From NCBI GenBank assembly GCA_002868945.1, contig PKTX01000068.1, forward strand, positions 1-64,000: a DNA stretch of 64,000 nucleotides, in the 5' to 3' direction. A model generated the notes under the pieces. The model saw only the letters and a list, made by a program, of their open reading frames with translations, was not told where the DNA came from and searched no databases. Shown piece by piece: positions 57,801-63,000 of this stretch. The translations under genes were made by a program, and so were the position numbers. Numbering within the stretch: the stretch's first letter is position 1; each line of letters begins with the position of its first letter. This DNA is from Desulfobulbaceae bacterium (GTDB taxonomy: Bacteria > Desulfobacterota > Desulfobulbia > Desulfobulbales > SURF-16).

Positions 57801-60046
57801 CCGCACCCGGCAGTAGCCGCTATACCAGGACCTGGAGTCCCACCGAGGACGATGAGGGCAACCGTAGGATACGCTTCCGGGCCACGGACGGGGCCGGCAA
57901 TGTCTCGGAGCCGGTTGCCGTTGATTTTGTTGTTGAGCTGAAGACACCTTTCGAGAAGCTCGAAGGCAGTCTCTCGGTCAGTCCGAGCGTTGCCTACCAG
58001 GGCCAGGAGCTGAGGCTGCCTGTTACCATCAATAATGTCAGTAAAAAGGATCTGGCCAATATCACCGCTCGCGTCATCCTGCAAGACAAGGCTGATGACA
58101 CCACGGTAGCCAGCCTTGACAAGGAAGTCTTGCTGTCGGCCCTGACCACCTACCCGGATAGCTTTACTTACTCCAGCCTGGAACTCGAGGCCAAGGGGTA
58201 TCGGGCCGTACTGCAGGTGATCTCGCCGGAGGAGGGGACCCGCGACCTCGCCACTGCGACCTTCACCATCAAATCCTCCCTGGCCGTCAATAAACAGATC
58301 TCCAGGCCGACAAACCTGCTCGTCTGGCTCAATACCCGGTGCAGGCACCATCGCCATCGTCACCAACAACATCAGCAGCATGACTATGGGTTTGGTGATG
58401 ACGATGATGACCATCATGTCCAGCGCAACAAAGACGAGAAGCAGCATCGCTGCACCAAGGCCTGCTTTGTCGCACCTGACTGTGATACTGACTGCCTCCG
58501 CCTCGATTTGCTGGAGGACATTCTGGAGGATGCCACCGATCACTACGCCCTCGTCTTTGATCGTGACGAGTTCCGATTAGAGCTTCGTAACCCCCTCTTT
58601 ACCGATATTGTCATCCTCGGGGACCAGCACCCTTTGACCGACCATTTTGACGAGGAGCTGCGCGACAAGGTCTACTCCGGTTCCGGTTTGATCGTCTCCG
58701 GCAGGCAGTCGCATACATTCTTTGCAGGTCACGACCATGATGACATCCTCGGGGTGGATGAAAAGGGCACCATTGCCGGTCAACACGAGGTTACTATCAC
58801 CACCACGACAAGCCCCATCTCTGAGGCAGACAGCTTTGCCGTTCGGGGCCAGGTTGCCAAGGTCGAGGCGGAGTCCGAGGCGACTATTGCCGCCTGGGCC
58901 AGCTACGAGATCGCCTGCCCGCCGTCAAAATGGCCATGGCCTGGCAAGGACGACGACAAGGCAAAGACAGAGCAGACCCCTGCCATTGTCCTGCACCGCT
59001 ACGGCCTGGGCGAGACCATCTATTATGGTTTTGAGCTCATGGCCAACCTCGACGACGCCTCCTTTCCGCAGCTTTCCGGTCTGATAACAAGAAGCCTGGC
59101 CCATATCCATGACAGTTCCGAGGATTTGACCGGGTTTTATCCCTATCAGCTGGTCAAGGTCCAGCGGCAGGTGGAAAGCCTGAGTGATCTCTTCACCATC
59201 GAGGTGCGCGAGGAGAGTTCTGCCGAACTCCTCCTCTTTGACCCGGAAAGCAACCAGTGGCTCACGGACAACCCGTGGACCATCACCATGGATCTCGAGG
59301 CCAAGGCAACAGTTGATTTGCCCTTCTATGTCCTGCTGCCCGACCAGGCCGGTCTGTTTACCACCAGTACGGAGGTGGGCTTCTGGATAGACGAGAAATA
59401 CGTCCCCTTTGCCAGCCTGCTCACCGAGTTTGATCTCAGTCATGATCGTGATCAGCTCATCGACCAGCTCCTGGCAGAGGTTGCCGGGCTGCTGGTGAGC
59501 CGCAAGGAAAGGGGGCATGTCCGGGCCATTGAGACGTATCTTGCCAAGGTGGAGGGCCGGCCGCTTTTAACCGCCGAAGATATTAATAGAAATATCCACG
59601 ACATCGAGAAGGCGGTGAACGCCCTGCTCCGCATCGATAGTGCGGATATTCATCCCCTGCGTCTTGGGCTTGCAAGGCTGCTGCGCATCGAGCAGGGGCG
59701 CTTTTACTACTTCGTGCCGCCGCTTGATTATCTCACCGGGACGCTCACAGGGCCTCAACTTCCTCTGCAAAGCCGAGACACGGGCCGTTTCACCTACACC
59801 CTCACCAACGACCAGGACGTTCATTTTGACGAACTTACGGTGCGGGTGCGGCTCGTGGAGGCGGCGAGTTGTTGGCCGCTCAGGGAAGAGGAGGAGAGAG
59901 AGCTGCCGGCCGTAAGCAGTGTGGAGGGCGAATTTCTGGTGAAGACCAGGAGGGCCAAACCTGGCACCTACCAGGCCATCCTCGAGGTCGGCCTTGATGG
60001 TGGCGATTACCGGGAATTGGCCCGAACCACCTTTGAGATCATCTAG
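42860..60046 (+). CDS. Giant secreted multidomain protein (5,728 residues)
   Basis: A signal peptide (LFYILFIVTFCSYGSAQA, cleavage near residue 33) is followed, in residues from ATG 42860, by: a metallopeptidase-like domain with SHELLHRW (162-166) and GNHWSFLLDTAGS; prenyltransferase-type helical repeats (about 367-617, NPDGGWG, HADGGWG, NEDGGFG); four CARDB domains (626-1082); a FlgD-like module (SPNGDGIQDS, 1084-1179); a TolB-like propeller (1207-1747); FlgD-like modules near 1861, 2511 and 2711 among Ig-like ones; Fn3 modules (3113-4096) with a discoidin domain inside one; a second propeller (4151-4446) inside an Ig-like domain; CARDB and other beta domains; and an amidotransferase-like region (5147-5421). 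There is no membrane anchor or sorting signal. ATG 42860 has GGGGGG just before it and starts the signal peptide; the reading from TTG 42806 adds 18 residues. The role is unknown; the modules suggest cell-surface adhesion or polymer processing. The gene has AT-richer middle parts than its ends. Confidence 0.8.
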   Translation: MGSISRGEFRWIAKLFYILFIVTFCSYGSAQADFIAQTIDQQGSVTVMQVTGDYSADLSNGSPNPLPRQEIAKEFYKTHADDYDFLVIFSNFDFQMPALEAAAFYLGVKNDTHGIGQDLFDHSGSFGSAGRLQGTIDMGNVASLATDPLSPEFSLTLGLLSHELLHRWAARSSFQRLDGVISSDLLGMGGNHWSFLLDTAGSLQYGNRWVDNGDGTFTSLPGRKYFSPIDLYLMGLLEKSQVPPMLLIDNKEVDPAQLTKSGVTISGQASYVTIDDIIAADGERIPGYTDSQKDFNIGCILVTQPGTYTGSELQGINNLANAWPVWFSSLTGGVGKIALNAEALDTLPSNPGIVEPVVDPRSAPPEVQDGVAWLQNHQLADGSWQDASRTMGRDTAEAVAALANFTTATTHVADGIQWLTNHEPFHLDFIARKIEVMALTGNDASVWLSELVGRQNPDGGWGSQRNYLSNPSDTGLALRALSGANFSDEQTVGRAVSYLLGNQHADGGWGNNDQGSMVETTVNVLMAFEKYLDLYDVSAARQAAVDWLLTKQNEDGGFGNSPSTIYNTAAALMALKELGISGEAPDKALAYILERQTATGSWAESPYQTAMAIEAIWHSTQEPDLVIPNDAITLSPAIISQIPSTLTLTASLWNIGLTDVADVKVALYADVIADSAKLSEQVVSIAGQSTVPLSFAVEVDDGEAHRYYLVVDPDDAVEESSESNNTVLKTIYPDATYDFELTSAGLTVSPVTVDFLQDVTISATVKNSGTRSAYSVPVRYSAITPSGQIDIATVTVDVPAGSSATKEVTWRADQVGSDMDVVVSVDPDNSLLELDESNNSGTSKVTVNAATDPNLTVNHQDILITPSPASQGDNAIITALIKNQGFSTANNITVEFYVGVPGVDGVLLGRQVIPSLNAAESTTVGIDWQNIPAPGEKVITVVVDPANTIQEIAEDDNSSFVTLPILNLPDFAVHTGSISFLPAVPKDGDVVTINVVVQNLGEQGREDVSVHYYEGESVISTEVIPVFGGNSQQELSFTYDTLNKSGSHQFRLVVDEQNLVVEQREDNNQATRILGVQNADLWLSERYISPNGDGIQDSTEFFFRLESAQTVRVEVVNSKGFVNRTFAGGDLEETLGSTLTWDGLADKGTVVADGEYQIRVVDGGGSVLAALPVTVDNDRSPLTEAIGTDYLLQNNITCELPDIGYLNWSKTWLWNWTPDESGIVFLINNWDELLPDYPAGFYSMGPDGSDISPYFPTSWQDDSIYSYYYEFGLGMALSQYSQKLAFIRTIYKKSTSARDYEVQELWAVDRSGANLTLLDSYLTNESKIEFAGDEDYMPVGAWSPDGSKFAYFIRKNSGSRDEAEEGKLYIVNADGSGKIEIPIGVVTYYAGYPLKWSPDGKFLAYTAFDPDDDYLLELGIVDGADGSKLAVDNVARGYETYFLWTQDSSSVVYLTSAWAVGLDDADQALLSLNTAGEQKLLWQTEDWVRFDTVDDSIYGPPFTLFDDNTIVISAYDYDIGEQQIYLIDIHGVAENNRQYTQVESMVIDGGTGYDESNYYGDCEDYAVSSASGLVAYADCSDDTGSIKVCDSLGGCTKYENGQPPAGSVGWGSPYDLRWSADGRRLAYIAQLPVEENGHIANNFLDTVVILDVGSGDKKLFVLGVAENEPFAEAATRVYYENTLQWMGDNVSVMGSDENGTFVVDSENGVLNYLPIEAYDYYPEEVRLSPLGNYITVNSYKDTVTPCASSTNIWSISSLLNLKAVLAVTKDSSALYLKGTAADRNFESFTLEYADLDNPTLWQLIAPPTYSPRVNEDFTSWVPPYEGNFLIRLTVRDKAGNEASSRKRVSWGMSASLTNLYQTENIFSPNGDGVKDSVNLHYSVTEPIHLEFFIYDEDGLLVNSYSKDHSAAGVDYVTWDGRNSIGQVVEDGDYVIKVFDYSFGFTVDTSPPQARIGFSGLYFADSLLKARLEGHVDDENLLEWIVEYGEGINPQEWHEYLIGTASVLGDGLFKALSGGSLGFAVNKQFRITAKDEAGNVGIALTSDLLEEALLITRFDESFFSSGKDEQGEWQTLDRVSLDKNIPGKHSFTVNETYISSLSSVNVQYRIGQEWINAPDYSAGLSAFAVIPWDNSTLAYNEIEAMRVRATTESGQEVFSNVLLWAADLEPSEEIFYAGLCYDESSLEKYKGAALLNLPEDSVQVKFQYSDSSEDVWTDFLGVGVVTVPNSIVFYPYQYLGDDNYLIRMVGESFENEYFSDSIAYPPTTKCESDVSPPSGGGGDSSSSSKPALFLSVVLAEAEGCNNVAPGLATISASPLYVDAILFRSLSYYLENDSGSRLLKTFDLTSEPWGEAVVDTNLLAEGAYTVKAVFEYEQDSNSETLTAQSIFFVDRTLPIARLTGFCPALFDDPISGTKWSGLKIDGIAEDNKGVKRYSLFYGYGENPTSWEPALNHDGYQITGGSRDGLLGVWDYSKLKWDTYTILIKTVDRAGNISCDTKLFTINETGRLNASLDTFLFSPNTDGKNDFLNISYDFTEPATITTEVWNNDGLVRQISSSESLGAPETIVWDGKDAAGPDGQPVEDGVYTIRIQATDSCGAAEQLSFQVTVDNTPPEVSISSPQVADNLAMLVPVAGVTTDIHFEQYILEAISDTATNQISIGFSPVSEQQLGSWNINGLEGQWSLRLVATDRAGNSSEALVPFNLGARNDLLKALLAEPEIFSPNDDGKRDSAEIRYELAQPSNAKLEIFDESSTLIESADLGAVEQGSYSFVWQGNDGTTAYPDGNYQVALTVSLASDPTISQREVVKVTLDNTLPVIDISSPQDQVFLQDPQTIEGSLGDDNIATYSLVLEDENGVVWEEQGAQSRLDYVFTLIGDLVDGTYSLTTTVTDQAENLSSNTIAFVVDKTAPGLLIQSPQNGELFGGVNDLVQIIGNLEEVNLDHFVLRYGAGNEPSLWTELVAGDVLPNNDELASLTVGKDAGISDGIYTLSLLAIDKAGWESEVRVGFEVDNTPPEVTFLAPMAGGYVTQPLAIIGSVLDQNLREYSVSVSPGDCIDAYKWQTLATSYSVVNNGDLASWKILPSDGKYCLDIEAEDANDFVAKQKIDVQVDTLPPAPPVLTGLIEKRLNAALSWSQSGEADLAGYNLYKDGKRINENLLNALEYSEVNLPEGEYVYTVKAVDHAGQESVSSNEIALLVDVTGPSVNIASPQNDDVVSDLITIKGGAYSSGDFKEYRIYVGVGSNPSEWQQIRRSPVPIPYGDLASWDTLGLAVGQYAIKLEAEDLLGNVSSAVVEVSIDNEPPSPPVLLSATPTNADVDLVWQTNSETDVAGYLLYRNHQLVNAPTGTVVDDMSLYLIDGTAIIDSGVPDGTFVYYLEAMDNAGNISGQSNSLEVSIDMRPPHAEIVTPQTGHVFEYPLTVKAESIDSDVATVQFQYKRASDSVWQDLQKVSTVPFVISFDPSVKGEPYGDFNLRSIATDQAGKVDPFPEEIVVTYTDLTPPQPPVGLASLTQGGQVNVEWQANSETDFAGYNLYQLIGESRVKLNTALLETTTFLHQGDQGLDLEDGTYVYGLTAVDGHGNESKLSSPVEALIYAPLLQQSYTPTLEAQSVLIGTAQPQAQVELWLENDQQNIILGTPQANVDGSFTHQVDLLPGENSFFAKATDVIGNASKPSEQMVVVLSALPSMPTGLDVIVDGYNATATWNANSEADILGYQLVRNDQEVEPTSLVSSGVTHASDSDWTSSRAFDGSSSSYWGSNNYSDVFGPVWWQLDMPEQKMVNEVAIEWRQSGDTIYCASDFEIQVWSGYGWVTKEKISGNSAPQNTFDWDQAYRTDKIRIYITDLTPLDNGSKYVSIFEVRVSEEHVISSTSYSDTGLTDGEYQYQVAAINEHGFKGPLTPISEVTVGDVVAPEPPINLLATVTGSDVQLTWAANSEVDLAGYNVYLQKETDWVKLNTDLVQEAAYLHGGLRNGSYSYRVTAVDGVGNESQPSQVATADIEIALPFSSPLLAITAPAEGSSLFLTWGEVSLAAGYNLYRSTSVGGPYTKTHTAPLNAQSYNDSGLTNGISYYYVATAVDSLGNESAYSNEVMATPNKTLIPVKPTLLSPTTTGVPLTVQQETVRVAGWAEPFSSVELYSGNLSLGRTYATGSESTEDYNLSDYVSQATMSPDGHNMAYLSWSSFYIYNTVTEEAQYLGRNAESPSWAPDGKRLAYVMYDSSWDMRLHIYEVENDTSSLLISDQDVQERYPSWSADGAKIAFVSSRNNSQGIWLKDLITGELTELVSDVYPNYIALAPDARHLVFSQGGTLYLVDLVTKTKTTIDEALNSRADYGNTPCWAPDSTLLAFASSRQGDVYIYVVDIATGEINKLTDIASESSPFAWSPDGARLLYVERQSGMIWSVDVAEPGARELVASEDPFSVRSVHWPKSGEIYYVTNYTLSKIRPAGLFTFEDVPLAIGDNILTAISTDSSENVSPSSDPTTVTLDAGAFTDLVVEPADILVNPIAPLSGDMTSIAVAVRNESGVVAENVDVSLSMWEPGGQVVELTTVTVDTIQPYNEALIQVAWDSTAKAGEFTILATADVSGKILEVSEVNNFASSSFHVALEEGIGFTMQTDKDSYAENEQVAIDLRLHNSGIAQGVTLKVDIEDGNSVQISSFDDINAALTYGGAEAYSLTWNTATTYAGTYQVRGQVFDAAGSLLREEVAPFTLEPNDCLEAALSLAQSSFGPREDVRMTGDLINCGSNYNQPELSVHFTINDGENPLHDQSYDLPWLLADGEARLNDQWNTALQSPGDYTAQLEVSRDNVIQAAASQSFTIEPVVLLAGSVKADPSVSFLGRPVGVDYLVANNGNTTASGLEFTIIVQDAQTGAVVAEASHTLGLDVSATYNSRLDINGSVFRLGSYNVLLQAERAGEVTTLATDTLLIKDGTPPVVEPLSPLAAEVYNGPLSFAVNATDNATGIKSVEYSLDGIKWLPLPAAAPGSSRYTRTWSPTEDDEGNRRIRFRATDGAGNVSEPVAVDFVVELKTPFEKLEGSLSVSPSVAYQGQELRLPVTINNVSKKDLANITARVILQDKADDTTVASLDKEVLLSALTTYPDSFTYSSLELEAKGYRAVLQVISPEEGTRDLATATFTIKSSLAVNKQISRPTNLLVWLNTRCRHHRHRHQQHQQHDYGFGDDDDDHHVQRNKDEKQHRCTKACFVAPDCDTDCLRLDLLEDILEDATDHYALVFDRDEFRLELRNPLFTDIVILGDQHPLTDHFDEELRDKVYSGSGLIVSGRQSHTFFAGHDHDDILGVDEKGTIAGQHEVTITTTTSPISEADSFAVRGQVAKVEAESEATIAAWASYEIACPPSKWPWPGKDDDKAKTEQTPAIVLHRYGLGETIYYGFELMANLDDASFPQLSGLITRSLAHIHDSSEDLTGFYPYQLVKVQRQVESLSDLFTIEVREESSAELLLFDPESNQWLTDNPWTITMDLEAKATVDLPFYVLLPDQAGLFTTSTEVGFWIDEKYVPFASLLTEFDLSHDRDQLIDQLLAEVAGLLVSRKERGHVRAIETYLAKVEGRPLLTAEDINRNIHDIEKAVNALLRIDSADIHPLRLGLARLLRIEQGRFYYFVPPLDYLTGTLTGPQLPLQSRDTGRFTYTLTNDQDVHFDELTVRVRLVEAASCWPLREEEERELPAVSSVEGEFLVKTRRAKPGTYQAILEVGLDGGDYRELARTTFEII
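43343..43357 (+). other. HELLH zinc-protease motif in the giant protein
   Basis: The codons read cat-gaa-ctt-ttg-cac, an HExxH motif within LSHELLHRWAAR. The following GNHWSFLLD and YFSPIDLYLMGL may supply a further ligand and the substrate cleft. The fold is not assigned, so activity is only suggested. Confidence 0.6.
54050..54470 (+). other. F5/8-type C (discoidin-like) domain nested in an Fn3 module
   Basis: The stretch starts SSGVTHASDSDWTSSRAFDG, then WWQLDMPEQKMVNEVAIEW, and ends YVSIFEVRVSE, the start, middle and end of the discoidin fold. The Fn3 module begins before it (NATATWNANSEADILGYQLV) and finishes after it (YSDTGLTDGEYQYQVAAINE), so the domain sits in an Fn3 loop. Such domains bind sugars or lipids. 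Confidence 0.7.
55311..56196 (+). other. TolB-like propeller nested in an Ig-like module
   Basis: Repeated WAPDGKRLAYV, WSADGAKIAFV, WAPDSTLLAFA and WSPDGARLLYV blades span the segment. The Ig-like module starts before it (VRVAGWAEPFSSVELYSGN) and its last strands follow it (FEDVPLAIGDNILTAIST). Confidence 0.7.
58340..58453 (+). other. His/Asp-rich insert bounded by Cys in the amidotransferase-like region
   Basis: Thirty-eight codons encode nine His and seven Asp between two Cys, with blocks such as HHRHRHQQHQQH and DDDDDHH. The flanks TNLLVWLN and CLRLDLLEDILEDA read as one Rossmann-like start, so this is an insert. It could bind divalent metal. Confidence 0.75.
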
Positions 60047-60080
60047 CGATTTTGCCATACGTCTTTAACGAGTTATTTCT

Positions 60081-63000
60081 ATGAAGAGCTTTATGCCGCG
60101 TTTACATAGCCTGCCGTTTCTTTTTCTGTTGCTTCTCTCTTTATTGCAGCCGGTTACATCCCTGGCAGCAAGTTTTGACCTGGAAAAGGAGGTGCAAACC
60201 TCCCTGGGCCAGATGCTGAGGCAGACCAAGAAAATCCAGACCCGCCTTGCTGAAGGCAGGCCAATAGCACATGAGGTGTCTGCCCTTAAAAAACGGGCGG
60301 CAGCAATGGCTCGCCAGCATGAGGCTCTGCAGGAGCGCTTCCGCAGCCGCGGAGATGCGGTGAATATTCATGGCCTGAAAATATGGCAGCGCCACCATGA
60401 GGTGTTTAGCCGATATCAAGAGACCATGGAGCGCATTTTGGCGCTGATCGATCTCCTGCCTGCTGACGGTTCCGTCACTGCCGAGGAGATAAACACCCTC
60501 CACAACCTGCTCAACTCTGTTCTGCCCAGGAAAAAACAAAGAATTCTCGGCACCCTGCCGTACCGGAATCTCAATTACGGTGCAGTTGCCGCCCGCACCG
60601 AGCCAACCATTGTCCCGGCCTATAAGGGCGGCAACAAGGTGGTGGCAGAGCCTGACCTTGCCGGTTCGCCGGAGGCCCCCATCTCCCGGCCCATTGCCGA
60701 ACTTGCTGAGAGTCTGCACTGGAACCCGGTGGAGATCTACCAGTGGGTCAAGGATAATATTAAGACCGAATGGTACTGGGGCTCCATGAAGGGAGCGGAG
60801 CAGACCCTGCTGCAAAAAAGCGGCAATGATGCCGATCAGGCGGCGCTGCTGGTGGCCCTGCTGCGCTCGTCCGGTTTCCCCAGCCGGTATGTGCGCGGTG
60901 TTATCGGCTTTTTCCCGGACATGGGGCGGGCCCGGCAGCTGCTGGGCATTGACAGCAATCAGGAACTGGCCGCCTTCTTTCAGAAGGCAGGCATCCCCTT
61001 TACCATTGAGACAGTGGGGGGCGAGCTGGTTATTAATATCGAGCATATCTGGGTGGAGAGCTTTATCCCCACCGCCAATTATCGCGGCGCCGTAATAGAC
61101 GAACATGGTAAGGCGTGGCTGGCCTTTGATACGGCCATCAAGGCCGAGGTGTCCTACAGCAGCCTGGCCGATACCATGAGCGCCTTCAGCTTTCATGATC
61201 TTATCGCCGGCTATCTGGGTAGTAGCCGCAGCGAGAGCTTCAGCGACTACAGCCGGGCCGCCATTGTCGATTATTTGGCCAACCAGGCGCCTGAATCGAC
61301 CTTTGCCGATCATCTGCTGAGCGCTACGGTGGAGCCGGAACGGTTGGAACTGCTGCCTGCCAGCCTGCAGTTCAGCCAGCTGGCCATCACCGGCGAGTAC
61401 ACCAGCCTGCCGGACGACCTCATTCATCAGGGCCGTTTTGTGGCCCAGTCCGCAAGCGGTGCTATCTTTTTTGACGAGAGTCTGCCGCTTCATCAGCTCT
61501 CCAACCAGTCCATTGCCCTGACCTACGAGCCGGAAACCGTGGAGGATCAGGAGGTGATCAACTCCTATGGTGGGCTCAGTAACACGCCGGCCTATCTCAT
61601 CCGCCTGCGTCCTGTTCTCACTGTGAACGGTCAGCGGCTGTTCATTGGCCAGGGCGGCATGGCAGCGGGCGAGGATTTTTCCTTCAAGGTTGAACTCGTA
61701 ACGCCCCACGGCCCGGAGACCGTCGAGAACCAGGTGACCTGCGGTAATCTCGTTGTCCTTGGCCTGGTTAGCCAGCAGGTGGTGATGCCCGAGGAGCTGG
61801 TCAATACCCGCAAGGGTGCCGAGCGCCTCCTCTTTGAGCAGGCCTTGAGCTATATCGAGTCCTGGAACAAGGCAGAGCAGGAGCAGACCGCCCTCCTGCA
61901 GCTCCAGCTCTCCCGCCCCATTCCATCCCTGATCACCATGGGTGGCGTGCTGGACGTCACCTATCTCTTTGATACGCCCTACAGCTATACCTGGAAGGGA
62001 TTGTTTGTCGATGCCGACCTGCGTGCGGCTGAAACCGTTTCAGGCCTGGCCCTGCAGGACGGCAGCGAAACCGGCACCACCTTCATGCGCCTGGCGGCCC
62101 TGGCCGGTTCCGTGGAGGAGCATCGCGTCTTTGAGCAGGGCTTTGGGGTGGATAGCATCTCCACCGCCAAGATCTTGGGCCTGGCTGCTGAAAACGGTAT
62201 GGAGATCATCACCGTCGATAGTAGCAATATGGCAACCGTGCTGCCTACCCTTAATCTGCCGACGAGCGTCCGTGAGGATATCGAAAACAGTATCGATCAG
62301 GGCTTGCTGGTACGTATCCCGGCAAATGAGTTGAGCCGCAATAGCTGGAGCGGTATCGGTTACATCAAGGAGGATCGGCTCAGTGGCGAGGCCGGCTACA
62401 TGCTCGCTGGCCTGCTGGCCGGTGGCATGACTACCCCTGCGCCGGGCGACTGGTCCGATTATTTCATCCGTGATCTGCTTGCCAACCCCTTCAGCGAGGC
62501 CCCCAACACCAATCCCGACGCCGTTACCGCCTTAAAAGTCATCCACGCCAGCGACTTTCAGGAGGGCATTGTCGGTCAGCCCCTGGCCACACCGCTGCAG
62601 GTCATTGCCCTGGACAAGGACGGCCTGCCAGTGGCGGGCGTCACCGTTACCTTTTCGGTACAGGCGGGCGGCGGCGCCTTTGATGCCGGCTATGCCAGCA
62701 AAGAGGTAACCGTTCTCACGGATAGCAGTGGTATCGCCCAAGCACCTTTTTATCTCAGCAAGAGTACGTCGGAGAACCCGGCCTATCGCTGGATGACAAC
62801 CGCCGTCACCCACCCTTATAATATCCAGAGCGCCACCAATACCAACAGCCCCCGAGTGGATGCCAGTATCATCGATGCCCAGACCACAAGCGGCATCATG
62901 GTTGCCAGCCCCATCACCGCGCTGGCCTTCCCGGATCAGCCGGTAAAGATGGTCAAGCTTCTCGGTGACAACCAGAGCGGCGCTCTCCTCACCTGGCTCG

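Noticed and set aside
57113-58543. A 476-residue open frame on the minus strand inside the giant gene.
   Set aside because: It lies within a clearly coding frame on the plus strand; it has no domain, no ribosome site and reflects GC-rich codon use.
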